Below are positions 1-8,687 of a DNA stretch of 64,000 bases, piece by piece. Position 1 is the stretch's first letter; each line of letters opens with the position of its first letter. The stretch covers positions 310,001 to 374,000 of the forward strand of contig QZLF01000002.1 of assembly GCA_016771945.1 (NCBI GenBank), read 5' to 3'. Origin of the DNA: Candidatus Leucobacter sulfamidivorax (GTDB taxonomy: Bacteria > Actinomycetota > Actinomycetes > Actinomycetales > Microbacteriaceae). A program made the position numbers and the translations under genes. Below the pieces are notes generated by a model. That model was not told the origin of the DNA. It saw only the letters and a program-made list of their open reading frames with translations, and searched no databases.

Positions 1-407
1 CGCCAGTGGGCGACCTGCAACTGCAGTACCAGGTACAGGGAGTGACATACGACTTGGGAGTAGACCCGTTCCCGCTCTGGCTGGATCCGAACTCGCTCGC
101 CACCGCCCAAGTGCGTCAATGCGCCGACGATGCCTGCTCGCCCTACGCAGCCATTGGATCCAATGTCCCGGCGACGGTGAGAGTCGACATCGCGAGCTGC
201 ATCCCCGCCGACGCCGATGCGAACACGCTGCGGCTGCGGGTGTCGGCCGCTGCGCGCAACTTCGCGGTGCCGAGCTACGATGGCACGACGTTCACCGTCT
301 CCTGGACGGGGGACTTCGCGCCGCTCAACACGCTCAGCGTCGCGGTGCCCGCGTGCGCGCCGCCGCCGGGTCCGGACCCCGAGCCCGAGCCCGGCGGGGG
401 CGGCTGA
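1..407 (+). CDS. C-terminal end of a secreted/surface Ig-like or FnIII-like protein (5' partial)
   Basis: The reading frame is open from the first complete codon (position 3) to the TGA at 405-407, so this is the tail of a larger gene that starts upstream of the window. A GTG at position 6 is inside the frame but has no ribosome site and is unlikely to be the start. The visible ~134 residues look like a beta-rich extracellular domain (alternating hydrophobic residues, three Cys, few Lys) followed by a Pro/Glu/Gly tail ending in four glycines. No membrane anchor is seen. It lies 106 nt upstream of the moxR gene. Operons of this type in Microbacteriaceae often begin with a long Ig-like or fibronectin-repeat protein, which is the basis of the name. 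The exact domain family cannot be told from this fragment. Confidence 0.6.
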   Translation, partial: PVGDLQLQYQVQGVTYDLGVDPFPLWLDPNSLATAQVRQCADDACSPYAAIGSNVPATVRVDIASCIPADADANTLRLRVSAAARNFAVPSYDGTTFTVSWTGDFAPLNTLSVAVPACAPPPGPDPEPEPGGGG

Positions 408-513
408 GCCCGGCTCGCGCAGGCCGATCCGCCCAGGACCGCGTCTCCCGAACCCGCTCGACCGATCCCGCCCACCGACCCAGAACCCTCACGCACGACA
501 GAAGGACAGGCAC

Positions 514-1518
514 ATGACGACCCAGCAGGCAGCCCCGACGGCCCCGCCCTCGACGGCGCCGCTCTCGCCCGAGCGCGCGATCTGGGCCGGCGACTCGCTG
601 CGCACGACCGCCGATGCGATGGAGCAAGTGATCCACGGCAAGCGCCGCGTGGTCGAGCTCGTGCTCGCGACCGCCGTCGCGGGCGGGCACGTACTGCTCG
701 AGGACGTGCCGGGCACGGGCAAGACGGCGCTCGCGCGCACGCTGGCGCAGGTGATGCAGGGGTCGGCGTCCCGCATCCAGTTCACGCCCGACCTGCTGCC
801 CGGCGACGTGACCGGCATCACAGTCTACGACCAGCGCCAGGGCGTGTTCGAGTTCCACGCCGGCCCGATCTTCGCGAACGTGGTGCTCGCCGACGAGATC
901 AACCGCGCCAGCCCGAAGACGCAGTCGGCGCTGCTCGAGGTCATGGAGGAGCGGCAGGTCACGGTCGACGGCGAGACGCATCCGGTGGGCACGCCGTTCA
1001 TGGTCATCGCGACGCAGAACCCCGTCGAGCAGGCCGGCACCTACCGGCTGCCCGAGGCCCAGCTCGACCGCTTCGCGATCAAGACCTCGATCGGCTACCC
1101 GGACGCGACCGCGATGCACCGCATCCTGCAGCAGCAGGCGTCGAAGCCGGAGATCCGGCCGGTGATGAACACGGGCACCCTGCTGCAGCTGCAGGAGTTC
1201 GCGGACCAGGTCTTCGTCAACCCGCTCATCGCCGACTACATCACCCGCCTGGTCGAGGCCACGCGCTCCGCCGCCGAGGTGCGACTCGGCGCGAGCGTAC
1301 GCGGTGCGCTCGCCCTGCAGCGCATGGCCGTGTCGTGGGCGCTGCTGCAGGGCCGCGCCTACGTGGTGCCCGACGACGTGCGCGACCTCGCGATCTCGGT
1401 GCTCGCGCACCGGCTGGTGCTCGAGCCCGAGGCCGAGTTCGACGGCGTCACCGCCGAACAGGTCATCGGTCGGATCCTGCTCGACGTCCCCCAGCCCCAG
1501 GAGAACGGCGCGGCGTGA
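514..1518 (+). CDS. MoxR-family AAA+ ATPase
   Basis: A 334-residue AAA+ ATPase of the MoxR type (AAA_3 core with a C-terminal lid). Walker A is GTGKT at residues 67-71 (Lys70) and Walker B ends in Asp127-Glu128 within VVLADEINRA. A sensor-like IATQNP segment and an arginine-rich lid follow. MoxR ATPases act as chaperone-like remodelers, usually for the VWA or DUF58 protein encoded beside them. The ATG at 514 was chosen over upstream in-frame starts because the family match begins shortly after it and the upstream translation is a low-complexity Arg/Pro shadow of the preceding gene. The stop codon overlaps the GTG start of the DUF58 gene by 4 nt (GTGA), indicating translational coupling. The substrate is unknown. 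Confidence 0.93.
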   Translation: MTTQQAAPTAPPSTAPLSPERAIWAGDSLRTTADAMEQVIHGKRRVVELVLATAVAGGHVLLEDVPGTGKTALARTLAQVMQGSASRIQFTPDLLPGDVTGITVYDQRQGVFEFHAGPIFANVVLADEINRASPKTQSALLEVMEERQVTVDGETHPVGTPFMVIATQNPVEQAGTYRLPEAQLDRFAIKTSIGYPDATAMHRILQQQASKPEIRPVMNTGTLLQLQEFADQVFVNPLIADYITRLVEATRSAAEVRLGASVRGALALQRMAVSWALLQGRAYVVPDDVRDLAISVLAHRLVLEPEAEFDGVTAEQVIGRILLDVPQPQENGAA

Positions 1519-2873
1519 CCCAGGAGACGACGCGCAGCCGGCGCCTCTGGCAGACCGGCACGCGCACCGGCACCCGAACGCGCTTCGGCGACACCACCCG
1601 CGCGGGTGGCGGCCGAGCGCGCCGGGGGGCGCACGCGAAGCGGTGGTGGCGTCACACGCGCCGCCGGCTGCGGCGCGCCTGGAACGCGGTCACGCAGGCG
1701 ATCACCCCCGTGGGTTGGTTCGTGATCGCGCTCGCGCTGGCCGGGCTCGTCACGGGTGCCGCGCTCGGGTGGATCGAGGGGTGGTTCGTCGCCGTGTTCG
1801 GCGCGCTCATCCTGCTCGTCGGGCTGCCCTTCCTGCTCGGCTCCCGCGCCTACCGCACGCGCCTGCTGATGAGCCGCCCGAACGTGGTCGCCGGCGGATC
1901 GGTGGAGTTGCGCGTCGAGATCGAGAACACCGCCGGGCGGCCGCAGCTGCCGGCGGTCGCGGAGCTGCCGGTGGGCGACGCGCTGCGCGAGCTCACGGTG
2001 CCGCTGCTCGGCCCGCACCACGCCACGACGCTGCACGTCGAGGTGCCCACCGCCCGTCGCGGCGTGATCCGCGTCGGTCCGCTCACCGTGGCGCGGCGGG
2101 ATCCGCTCGGCCTGCTGCGTCGCGAGGTGACCTGGCGCGACCGGCACCTGCTGCACGTGCACCCTGCGACGGCGTTTCTGCCGCCCAACTCGGCGGGCCT
2201 CGTGCGCGACCTCGAGGGGCAGGCCAGCAGGCGCCTCACGGACTCCGATCTCTCCTTCCACGCGGTGCGCGAATACGCGCCCGGCGATGCCGTGCGCCAC
2301 ATCCACTGGAAGTCGACCGCCAAGACCGGCGCCATCATGGTGCGGCAGTACGAGGAGTCGCAGACGGCGCGCGTCGCCGTGCTCTTCGACGCGCGCCGCG
2401 AGGAGTACGCGAGCGACGACGAGTTCGAGCTCGGCGTGAGCGTCGCAGCCTCGCTCTCGGTGCAGGCGGTGCGCGAGGGGCGCGAGCGTTTCGTCGTCTC
2501 GGCATGGACGCCGGGCCGTCTGCGGCCCAGCATCGACGGCCTCGAGGAGCTGCCGTCGCGCGACCCGGCGGAGCTGCTCGACGCCTGGGCCGAGCTCGAG
2601 CCCGCGATCGAGGGGCTGCCGTTCGAGGCGCTCGCCCGCGGTCTCGCCGAATCCGGCCGGCCGCTCTCGATCGTCGCGATCATCACGGGCTCGGCGCCCG
2701 AGATCGGGCGCCTGCGCCGCGCGGCGATCTCCTTCCCGCCCGACGTGCATGTGCTCGCCGTGCGCTGCGAGATGCTCGCCGAGCCGAAGCTGCAGCGCAT
2801 CGACCCGCTCACCCTCGCCACCGTCGGCGTCCTCGGCGACCTGCCCCAGCTCATGCTGCGGGGTGCGCGGTGA
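1515..2873 (+). CDS. DUF58 domain membrane protein
   Basis: A 452-residue partner of MoxR. After a basic N-terminal stretch there are two adjacent hydrophobic helices (about residues 67-110), then a soluble region with the DUF58 hallmark near residues 252-265: R-x-Y-x-x-G-D-x-x-R-x-I-x-W (REYAPGDAVRHIHW). DUF58 proteins carry a von Willebrand-A-like fold and are predicted clients or adaptors of MoxR. Their biochemical role is not established. The GTG start at 1515 overlaps the moxR stop codon, and the gene's own stop overlaps the next GTG (2870) in the same 4-nt way, so the three genes are one translationally coupled unit. Confidence 0.9.
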   Translation: MTQETTRSRRLWQTGTRTGTRTRFGDTTRAGGGRARRGAHAKRWWRHTRRRLRRAWNAVTQAITPVGWFVIALALAGLVTGAALGWIEGWFVAVFGALILLVGLPFLLGSRAYRTRLLMSRPNVVAGGSVELRVEIENTAGRPQLPAVAELPVGDALRELTVPLLGPHHATTLHVEVPTARRGVIRVGPLTVARRDPLGLLRREVTWRDRHLLHVHPATAFLPPNSAGLVRDLEGQASRRLTDSDLSFHAVREYAPGDAVRHIHWKSTAKTGAIMVRQYEESQTARVAVLFDARREEYASDDEFELGVSVAASLSVQAVREGRERFVVSAWTPGRLRPSIDGLEELPSRDPAELLDAWAELEPAIEGLPFEALARGLAESGRPLSIVAIITGSAPEIGRLRRAAISFPPDVHVLAVRCEMLAEPKLQRIDPLTLATVGVLGDLPQLMLRGAR

Positions 2874-5323
2874 CGCCCCGCGCCCGCCTCGCGGCGGCGG
2901 TGATCGCCTCGGCGCTCGCGGTCGCCCTGGGCGTGCTCGCCGCCTGGCCGATCTACCGCACGCCCTGGCTGCTGGTACCCGCCCTCGCCGGTCTCGTGCT
3001 CGGCGTCGGGATCGCCGCGCTCGCGGTCTTCCGCCGGTGGGGCGTGCTCGTCACGACGGCCGTGCTGCTCGGCGGCTTCGTCGTCAGCGTGGTGCCGGTG
3101 GCGGTGCCCGAGGCCTTCGACCGCCTGCCCGCCGGGCTGCTGCGCGGCCTCGTCGACGGCCTCGCCGCGGTCGTGCTCGGCTGGAAGCAGCTGCTGACGC
3201 TGACGCTGCCCGTGGGCACCTACCAGACCATGCTGGTGCCCGCCTACATCGTCTTCCTCGTGACCTGCTTCGCGGTGACCACGATCGCGTTGCGGGCCGG
3301 GCGCTTCGCGCCGCTCGCGGCGTTCCCGATGCTGCTGCCGGTCGCCTTCGGCACCGTGTTCGGCTCGTCGGAGATCAGCTCGCCGCTGCAGCTCGGTCCG
3401 CTGACCGTCGCAGCTCCCCGGGAGATCGGGCTGTGGATCGCCGCCGCCGCGCTCGGAACCGTCTGGGTCGCCTGGACGGCGACCGCCGAGCGCCGTGCCG
3501 CGCTGCGCCGCGGACGCATGGCGGGGGAGCCGCGGGTCACCGGGGGCCGCGCCGCCCGCATCGGGATCGCCGCCGTCACCGTCGTGGTCGCGCTCGTCGC
3601 GGGCTTCCTGCTCGCGCCCGTGCTCGAATCGGGCGCGCGGGCGGTGCCGCGCGATCGCATCGATCCCGAGATCGTCGTGCGCGAGCGGCCGAGTCCGCTC
3701 GCCGGCTACCGGGCCTGGAAGCGCGACGATGCGCTCGACGCCCCGCTCTTCGAGGTGGCCGCGGACGAGCGACTGCCGCAGCGGCTGCGACTCGCGGTGC
3801 TCGACGTCTACGACGGCGTCGACTTCCACATCGGCGACGAGGCAGCGGGCCGCTTCACCCGTTTCCCGAGCGGTGACGGCGCGGCGGAGCCGGTCGACGT
3901 CACCGTGCGGATCGGCGAGGGCTACGGCGACATCTGGGCGCCGACCGCCTGGCTCGCCTCCGCGCCCTCCTTCTCGGGCCCGCGCGCCGCCGAGCTCGCC
4001 GACGCCTTCTACGTCAACCGCGCCACCGGCGCGGCCATCGCGGTGCCCGGAGGCAGCGGCACGAGCGGGCTCGAGGCGGGCGACGCCTACCGGGCGACCA
4101 TGGAGGCCGCTCCCGATCAGGCGCTCGAGGGCAGCCCGGCCGCGGGCGCGGCCATCGATCTCGACACCATGCCCGAACTCGCGGCCTGGGTCGAGGCGCA
4201 GGATCAGCCGGCCTCCGCCGCGGGCCTGATCGAGCTCGTGCAGCGGCTGCGCGATCGCGGATACCTCAGCCACTCCATCAGCGACCGCGAGGGCGAGTCG
4301 GGGTGGATCGAGCGCCTCGCCGAGCAGTACGGCACCCGCTTCGAGTCGAGTGCGGGCGGCCACTCCGCCGCGCGCATCGAGCAGCTCTTCGCCCAGCTCA
4401 ACACCCAGCAGCGACTGGCGGGCCCCGGTGCCCGGCCCGAGATGCTCGTCGCGGCCGTCGGCGACGACGAGCAGTTCGCCGCGGCTGCGGCACTCGTCGC
4501 CCGCGCGCTCGGCTTCGAGTCGCGCGTGGTCGTCGGCGTGCGCCTCGGCGGCGAGGACGCCGGCGTCCCGGGCATCCCCGCCTGCGCGAGCGTCTGCACC
4601 GGCGAGAACGTGGCGGCCTGGGTCGAGGTGCGCGGCGAGGGCGGCAGGTGGGCCCCGCTCGATGCGACCCCGCAGCTGACGATGCGGCCCACGACTCTCG
4701 AAGAGGGCGAGCAGCTGCCCGAGTTCCCGACCACTCCCGAGGAGCGCGACGCGCAGGAGGTCGATCCCCCGCTCGGGGTCGGGGAGCGCAGCGATCAGAC
4801 TCCGCAGGACCAGCCCGAGCCGGGGGCGGCCTGGCTGCTGCCCGTGCTGCGCATCGCGGGCCTGTCGCTCGCCGCGCTCCTGCTGCTCGCCCTGCCGCTG
4901 CTGTTCCTGCCCTTCGCGAAGCGGCGTCGGGCACGGTCGCGCAGGTCCGACGCGGACCCCGAGCTGCGCGCCCTCGGCGCTTGGCAGGAGATGGTGGATC
5001 GCGCGGTCGACGCCGGGGTCGTCGTCCCCGCGGGGGCGAGCCGCGCCGAGACCGCGGAGATCCTCGGCACCGCACCCGCCCGCTGGGCCGCGCAGCAGGT
5101 CGACCGCGCGGTGTTCTCTCCCGCGGGCATCGCCCCGGAGGACGCCGAGTGGGTGTGGGCGGCCGCTGCGGCCGATCGCGCGGAGCGCGAGGCCGGGCAT
5201 GGAATCTGGCGACGTCTGCGGGCCGCGTACACGCTACGCTCGTATGGTGTTCGCTTCGGCGCGCGCGGTTCGCGCGTGCGCGAATCGACAGGCGCTCCGG
5301 TCCGTGGCCGGGAGCACACGTAG
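2870..5323 (+). CDS. TgpA-like transglutaminase-fold membrane protein, probably catalytically inactive
   Basis: An 817-residue protein with a cluster of hydrophobic helices at the N-terminus (roughly residues 5-250), an extracytoplasmic transglutaminase-like core (about 430-600), one membrane helix near residue 660 and a C-terminal cytosolic DUF4129-like tail. This is the TgpA architecture that accompanies MoxR and DUF58. In active transglutaminase folds the core has a Cys in the G-x-C block and a His before A-W-V-E-V. Here the blocks read GDDEQF (residues 531-536) and ENVAAWVEV (around 577-588), so both are replaced, although an Asp in PLDATP is kept. I infer a binding or structural role rather than amidase or crosslinking activity. 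The start is the GTG overlapping the upstream stop. Confidence 0.88.
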   Translation: MTPRARLAAAVIASALAVALGVLAAWPIYRTPWLLVPALAGLVLGVGIAALAVFRRWGVLVTTAVLLGGFVVSVVPVAVPEAFDRLPAGLLRGLVDGLAAVVLGWKQLLTLTLPVGTYQTMLVPAYIVFLVTCFAVTTIALRAGRFAPLAAFPMLLPVAFGTVFGSSEISSPLQLGPLTVAAPREIGLWIAAAALGTVWVAWTATAERRAALRRGRMAGEPRVTGGRAARIGIAAVTVVVALVAGFLLAPVLESGARAVPRDRIDPEIVVRERPSPLAGYRAWKRDDALDAPLFEVAADERLPQRLRLAVLDVYDGVDFHIGDEAAGRFTRFPSGDGAAEPVDVTVRIGEGYGDIWAPTAWLASAPSFSGPRAAELADAFYVNRATGAAIAVPGGSGTSGLEAGDAYRATMEAAPDQALEGSPAAGAAIDLDTMPELAAWVEAQDQPASAAGLIELVQRLRDRGYLSHSISDREGESGWIERLAEQYGTRFESSAGGHSAARIEQLFAQLNTQQRLAGPGARPEMLVAAVGDDEQFAAAAALVARALGFESRVVVGVRLGGEDAGVPGIPACASVCTGENVAAWVEVRGEGGRWAPLDATPQLTMRPTTLEEGEQLPEFPTTPEERDAQEVDPPLGVGERSDQTPQDQPEPGAAWLLPVLRIAGLSLAALLLLALPLLFLPFAKRRRARSRRSDADPELRALGAWQEMVDRAVDAGVVVPAGASRAETAEILGTAPARWAAQQVDRAVFSPAGIAPEDAEWVWAAAAADRAEREAGHGIWRRLRAAYTLRSYGVRFGARGSRVRESTGAPVRGREHT

Positions 5324-5343
5324 GACTGACGGGAGCACACTCA

Positions 5344-6936
5344 ATGGCACTAGGAAACACCTTGAGCGGCCTGTTCGCGCTCATCATGGTTTTCGCCGTC
5401 GTCGGAGGGCTGATCGGCATCGGATTCCTCGTCTGGTACCTCTGGGCGATGTCGCGGCTCTTCCCGCGCATCGGGCTGCCGGCCGGGCACGGCTGGATCC
5501 CGATCTGGAACGACTGGCGGCTGATGGAGCGCACGGGCCTCCCCGGCTGGATCGCGATCCTCTACGTCATTCCCGTCGGCAACGTCGTCGCGGTGGTCTT
5601 CCGCACGATCGCGCAGCACCGCATCGGCCGCGAGGCGGGCGTCGGCGCGGGGTACACGGTCCTGGGCCTCTTCATCCCCCCGCTCTGGGCGACCCTGCTC
5701 GGCTCCCACCTGCGGGGACGGGTGCTGCCCGATCCGAGCACTCCCGGCGTCTACGGCGCGGTCTCCACCCAGCCGCCGGCCTACGCTCGGGGCCAGGCCG
5801 CCGCGGCATCGGCGGCGACCTTCGGAGCGGCAGCGCCGCAGGGCTTCGGCGCGCAGGCGCCCGCGGCCCCCGCGCCTCCGACAGGGGCGCCGTCGGCTCC
5901 TTCCGCACCGGCGCACGCCGCGGTCGCACCCCCCGCGCCCGTGCCTCCGGCGCCGACCGCTCCGCCCGCCGCCGCAACGCTGTCTCCCGCCGCCCCGGAC
6001 CCCTGGGCCTCGCCCGCGTGGGCCTCGGCCCCCGTCCCGGAATCGTCCGGCGGCGCCCGTCCCCCGGCGGGGTCCGCCCCCGCGCCCGAGGCCGGCCCTC
6101 TCGGTCGTGAGACCGAGGCGGAGTACGCGCGCCTGGCCGCCGAGTCCTTCCAGACGCCGCCGGCGGCCCCGCTCGGCCCGCCCCCGCCCCCCGAGCCCTT
6201 CTCGTGGACCGCGGCCTCGCAGGCGCAGCCCGAGCAGCAGCCCGCGCGCGAGGTGCCGACGCCTCCGGTGCACCCGCTCGCGGCTCCGCCCGCGCCTCCT
6301 GCTCAGTCCGCGCCCCCGGCCCAGCCTGCGGTCTCCGCTCCGGCCCCGCCGCCCGCCGCGCCTCCGGCACCCGTCCCGGCCCAGGAGTCGTCCGCGCCGG
6401 TGCCGCTGACGCTGCCCCCGGCACCGGAAGAGGCGGTAGGCGTCGACCTCGACTCGTCGGGGACCGGGCTGCAGGAGCAGGCCGCCCCGCCGGTCGCCGC
6501 CGTGCACCGCTCCACCGGCATCACCGCGAGCCATCGGCCGAGCGCGGACGCCGCGGCCGCGGACGACGACGAGCTCGATCGCACCGTCGTCGTGCCCCGC
6601 GGTCCCCGGGTGGGGTGGGTCATCGAGATGCCCGACGGCGAGATGCTCGCGATCGAGCACGACACGGTGCTGGGACGCCGCCCCGAGGCGATCGACGGCG
6701 CGGGGACGGTCGCGATCCCCGACCCCACCCGCACCCTCTCGAAGACGCATGCGCGCCTGCGCTACGACGGCGAGAACTGGACGGTCGAGGACCTGGACTC
6801 GACGAACGGCGTCTTCCTGGTCCACGCCGACGGCCGTGAGGAGGAGATCGCGCCGCGCACTCCGACCGGGGTCGACTCGCGCCTGATGCTCGGCACCCTG
6901 CACATCCGCCTGCGTCGCAGCGACGAGACCGTCTGA
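5344..6936 (+). CDS. Membrane protein with C-terminal FHA domain (DUF5684-like N-terminus)
   Basis: A 530-residue three-part protein. Residues 1-~135 hold three or more hydrophobic helices with W-x-P-I-W-N-D-W-like spacing, resembling DUF5684 signal-peptidase-like proteins. Residues ~140-410 are a long Pro/Ala linker. Residues ~420-520 are a forkhead-associated domain, with VLGRRP, SKTHARL and DLDSTNGVF as the three phosphothreonine-binding blocks. Just before the FHA domain is the sequence DELDRTVVVPR, which places a Thr in an acidic/Val context like the phosphorylated tail Thr of GarA/OdhI proteins. It is followed without a gap by a PP2C phosphatase (start overlaps this stop by one base). 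A reversible Ser/Thr phosphorylation role is inferred. No kinase gene is in the window. Confidence 0.85.
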   Translation: MALGNTLSGLFALIMVFAVVGGLIGIGFLVWYLWAMSRLFPRIGLPAGHGWIPIWNDWRLMERTGLPGWIAILYVIPVGNVVAVVFRTIAQHRIGREAGVGAGYTVLGLFIPPLWATLLGSHLRGRVLPDPSTPGVYGAVSTQPPAYARGQAAAASAATFGAAAPQGFGAQAPAAPAPPTGAPSAPSAPAHAAVAPPAPVPPAPTAPPAAATLSPAAPDPWASPAWASAPVPESSGGARPPAGSAPAPEAGPLGRETEAEYARLAAESFQTPPAAPLGPPPPPEPFSWTAASQAQPEQQPAREVPTPPVHPLAAPPAPPAQSAPPAQPAVSAPAPPPAAPPAPVPAQESSAPVPLTLPPAPEEAVGVDLDSSGTGLQEQAAPPVAAVHRSTGITASHRPSADAAAADDDELDRTVVVPRGPRVGWVIEMPDGEMLAIEHDTVLGRRPEAIDGAGTVAIPDPTRTLSKTHARLRYDGENWTVEDLDSTNGVFLVHADGREEEIAPRTPTGVDSRLMLGTLHIRLRRSDETV

Positions 6937-7739
6937 TGCGACTGCTCGCCGCCGGCACCGAGCCGGTGATCGAAGTCGCCGCTCGCACCGACGTCGGGTT
7001 GAAGCGCGCGGTGAACGAGGACGCCGTGCTGGCGGCGGATCCCTGCTTCCTCGTGGCCGACGGCATGGGCGGCCACGAGGCGGGGGATCGGGCGAGCCGG
7101 GCCGCCATCGCCGCCTTCGGGGAGGCCTTCACACGGCCCGGGCACGCCACGCTCGAGGAGATCGATCGGGCGCTCGAGGCCGCCCGCGCAGCCGTGCAGG
7201 AGGTCTCGGACGGGACGCGGCGAGGCGCGGGGTGCACGCTCACCGGGGTGATCCGCACGGTGCACGAGGACGAGCCGTACTGGTACGTGCTCAACGTCGG
7301 CGACTCCCGCGTCTATCTGCACCGGGGCAGCGAGCTCGTGCAGCTCACGCAGGACCACTCGCTGCGCGAGGAGCTGCGCGGTTCGGGCGAGGTCGGCGCC
7401 GACGCGACGCCCCGCAACGTGATCACGCGCGCGCTCGGCTCGGAGGACGACCGGCACGACGCCTGGCTGCTGCCGCTCGAGAACGGCTCGCGACTGCTGA
7501 TCTGCTCCGACGGGCTCACGACGGAGGTCGAGGACGAGGATCTGCGCGCCGTGCTGACCGTGGGAGGTCGACCGACCTCGGTGGCCGAGGAGCTACTGCG
7601 CCGCGCGCACGCGGGAGGCGGCCGCGACAATATCACCATCGTGGTGCTCGACGTGGTCTCCGGCGGCGCCGCGCCGCGGGACAACGGCGAGGCCGGGGTC
7701 GAGGACACCCTCGAGCAGACGAGGCCGGGGCGACGATGA
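6936..7739 (+). CDS. PP2C-family Ser/Thr protein phosphatase
   Basis: A 267-residue bacterial PP2C (PPM) phosphatase. The metal-binding motifs are all present: the N-terminal TDVGLKRAVNEDA, VADGMGGHEAGD near residues 40-52, NVGDSRVYL in the middle, CSDGLT, and the C-terminal GRDNITIVVLD. It should remove phosphate from Thr/Ser of proteins phosphorylated by a Hanks-type kinase. Likely targets are its operon neighbours, the FHA protein upstream and the DDAT-repeat protein downstream. Start and stop overlap both neighbours (TGATG and ATGA), so all three should be made in fixed ratio. No membrane segment is seen. Confidence 0.93.
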   Translation: MRLLAAGTEPVIEVAARTDVGLKRAVNEDAVLAADPCFLVADGMGGHEAGDRASRAAIAAFGEAFTRPGHATLEEIDRALEAARAAVQEVSDGTRRGAGCTLTGVIRTVHEDEPYWYVLNVGDSRVYLHRGSELVQLTQDHSLREELRGSGEVGADATPRNVITRALGSEDDRHDAWLLPLENGSRLLICSDGLTTEVEDEDLRAVLTVGGRPTSVAEELLRRAHAGGGRDNITIVVLDVVSGGAAPRDNGEAGVEDTLEQTRPGRR

Positions 7740-8488
7740 CCGATTCGGGCGGCACGACGGACCTCGAAGGGGTGACCGAGGTCGACGACGCGACCGTGGC
7801 CCGGCCCCGTCCGACGCAGGATGAGGCGGTCGACGACGCGACCATCCTCCGGCCCCGGCCGCGCGATGCCGATGGCGCCGACGACGCGACCGTGGTGCGC
7901 CCGCGCCCGCGCGACGGCATCGCCGACGAGGCCGACGACGCAACGATCGTCCGCCCGCAGCCGCAATCGCAGCCGCAGGACGGCGAGACGGAAGCGGCGG
8001 ATCCCGAGGCGACCCTCATGCGCCCGCGGCGGGAGAGCCGCACCGCGTCCGCGAGTCGCACCGCATCGGCGAGCATCACCGGTTCGGTCGCGATGCCCGT
8101 CGAGGAGCCGGAGGTCTCGGGCCGCGGCTTCGGCACCGAGCCGACCCCCGGCCTCGACCCCGAGCGCCGCATCGCCGCGGTGCCCGATCGTCCCCCCTGG
8201 GAGACCGGGCCCGCCGCCGAGCGCGGAGTGCGCCCGGGCGCGCCGGTCGTCTACGGCACGCGCTCGGAGCATCTCGGCACCCCTCTGACCGGAGTGGACG
8301 AGGTGCATCGGCGCCTCGGCGATCCGCCCCCCGCGACCTTCGTCCCCGTGCGCGAGGGACGCGGTGCGCTGCCCTCGATGACGCGCCGCACCGCGCGGGC
8401 CCGCGTCGGCACGCTCGTCGGCTACGGCATCGTCGTGATCGTCGCCGTGGCCGGCCTCTGGGGCGTCGCGGTGCTCGCCTTCGGCTGA
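7736..8488 (+). CDS. Tail-anchored protein with tandem DDAT(V/I)xRP repeats
   Basis: A 250-residue protein of no recognised family. Residues ~16-105 contain five copies of an acidic-Thr-basic motif, roughly D-D-A-T-(V/I)-x-R-P-(R/Q)-P, the last one degenerate (PEATLMRPR). A polar middle region follows, and one hydrophobic helix close to the C-terminus (about residues 226-248) suggests a tail anchor. The repeats resemble the acidic-Thr-hydrophobic-Arg context that FHA domains recognise once phosphorylated. The gene is translationally coupled (ATGA) to the PP2C gene and lies two genes after an FHA gene. I infer a multivalent phosphothreonine scaffold. The alternative is a simple low-complexity spacer. 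Confidence 0.75.
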   Translation: MTDSGGTTDLEGVTEVDDATVARPRPTQDEAVDDATILRPRPRDADGADDATVVRPRPRDGIADEADDATIVRPQPQSQPQDGETEAADPEATLMRPRRESRTASASRTASASITGSVAMPVEEPEVSGRGFGTEPTPGLDPERRIAAVPDRPPWETGPAAERGVRPGAPVVYGTRSEHLGTPLTGVDEVHRRLGDPPPATFVPVREGRGALPSMTRRTARARVGTLVGYGIVVIVAVAGLWGVAVLAFG

Positions 8489-8632
8489 ACCGCCTGAGCC
8501 GCCTGCGCCGCTCAGACCGGGGCCGGTTGGCGGAGCCAAGGCTGCGGACGATAGCGCGAGATCGGCGGCGCGCCCGAGCCGGTCGTCACCCGGACCCCGA
8601 GAATGCCCCACCGGTCGAACACGCTGTGCGCA

Positions 8633-8638
8633 TATAAT
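8633..8638 (+). promoter_or_regulatory. Candidate -10 box (TATAAT) of the first LuxR-type gene
   Basis: A consensus TATAAT at 8633-8638 lies about 50 nt before the regulator start at 8688. No good -35 is visible at the usual spacing. It is the only perfect -10 hexamer I noticed in this GC-rich window. Confidence 0.5.
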
Positions 8639-8687
8639 GACGCGTGTCCTCCTTCCCAGGGGGAGTGCGACTCAGAGTGGAGAGCCG

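Noticed and set aside
1850-5200. Very long minus-strand open frame of 1116 codons opposite the DUF58 and transglutaminase-like genes
   Set aside because: It is the shadow of GC-rich plus-strand genes with strong third-position GC. The translation is Arg/Gly/Ala-rich without motifs, while the plus strand gives clear families and coupled starts.
8637-8687. Upstream ATG (8637) as start of the first LuxR-type gene
   Set aside because: It overlaps the TATAAT box itself and lacks a ribosome site. The ATG at 8688 has GGAG and matches the paralogue's N-terminus.
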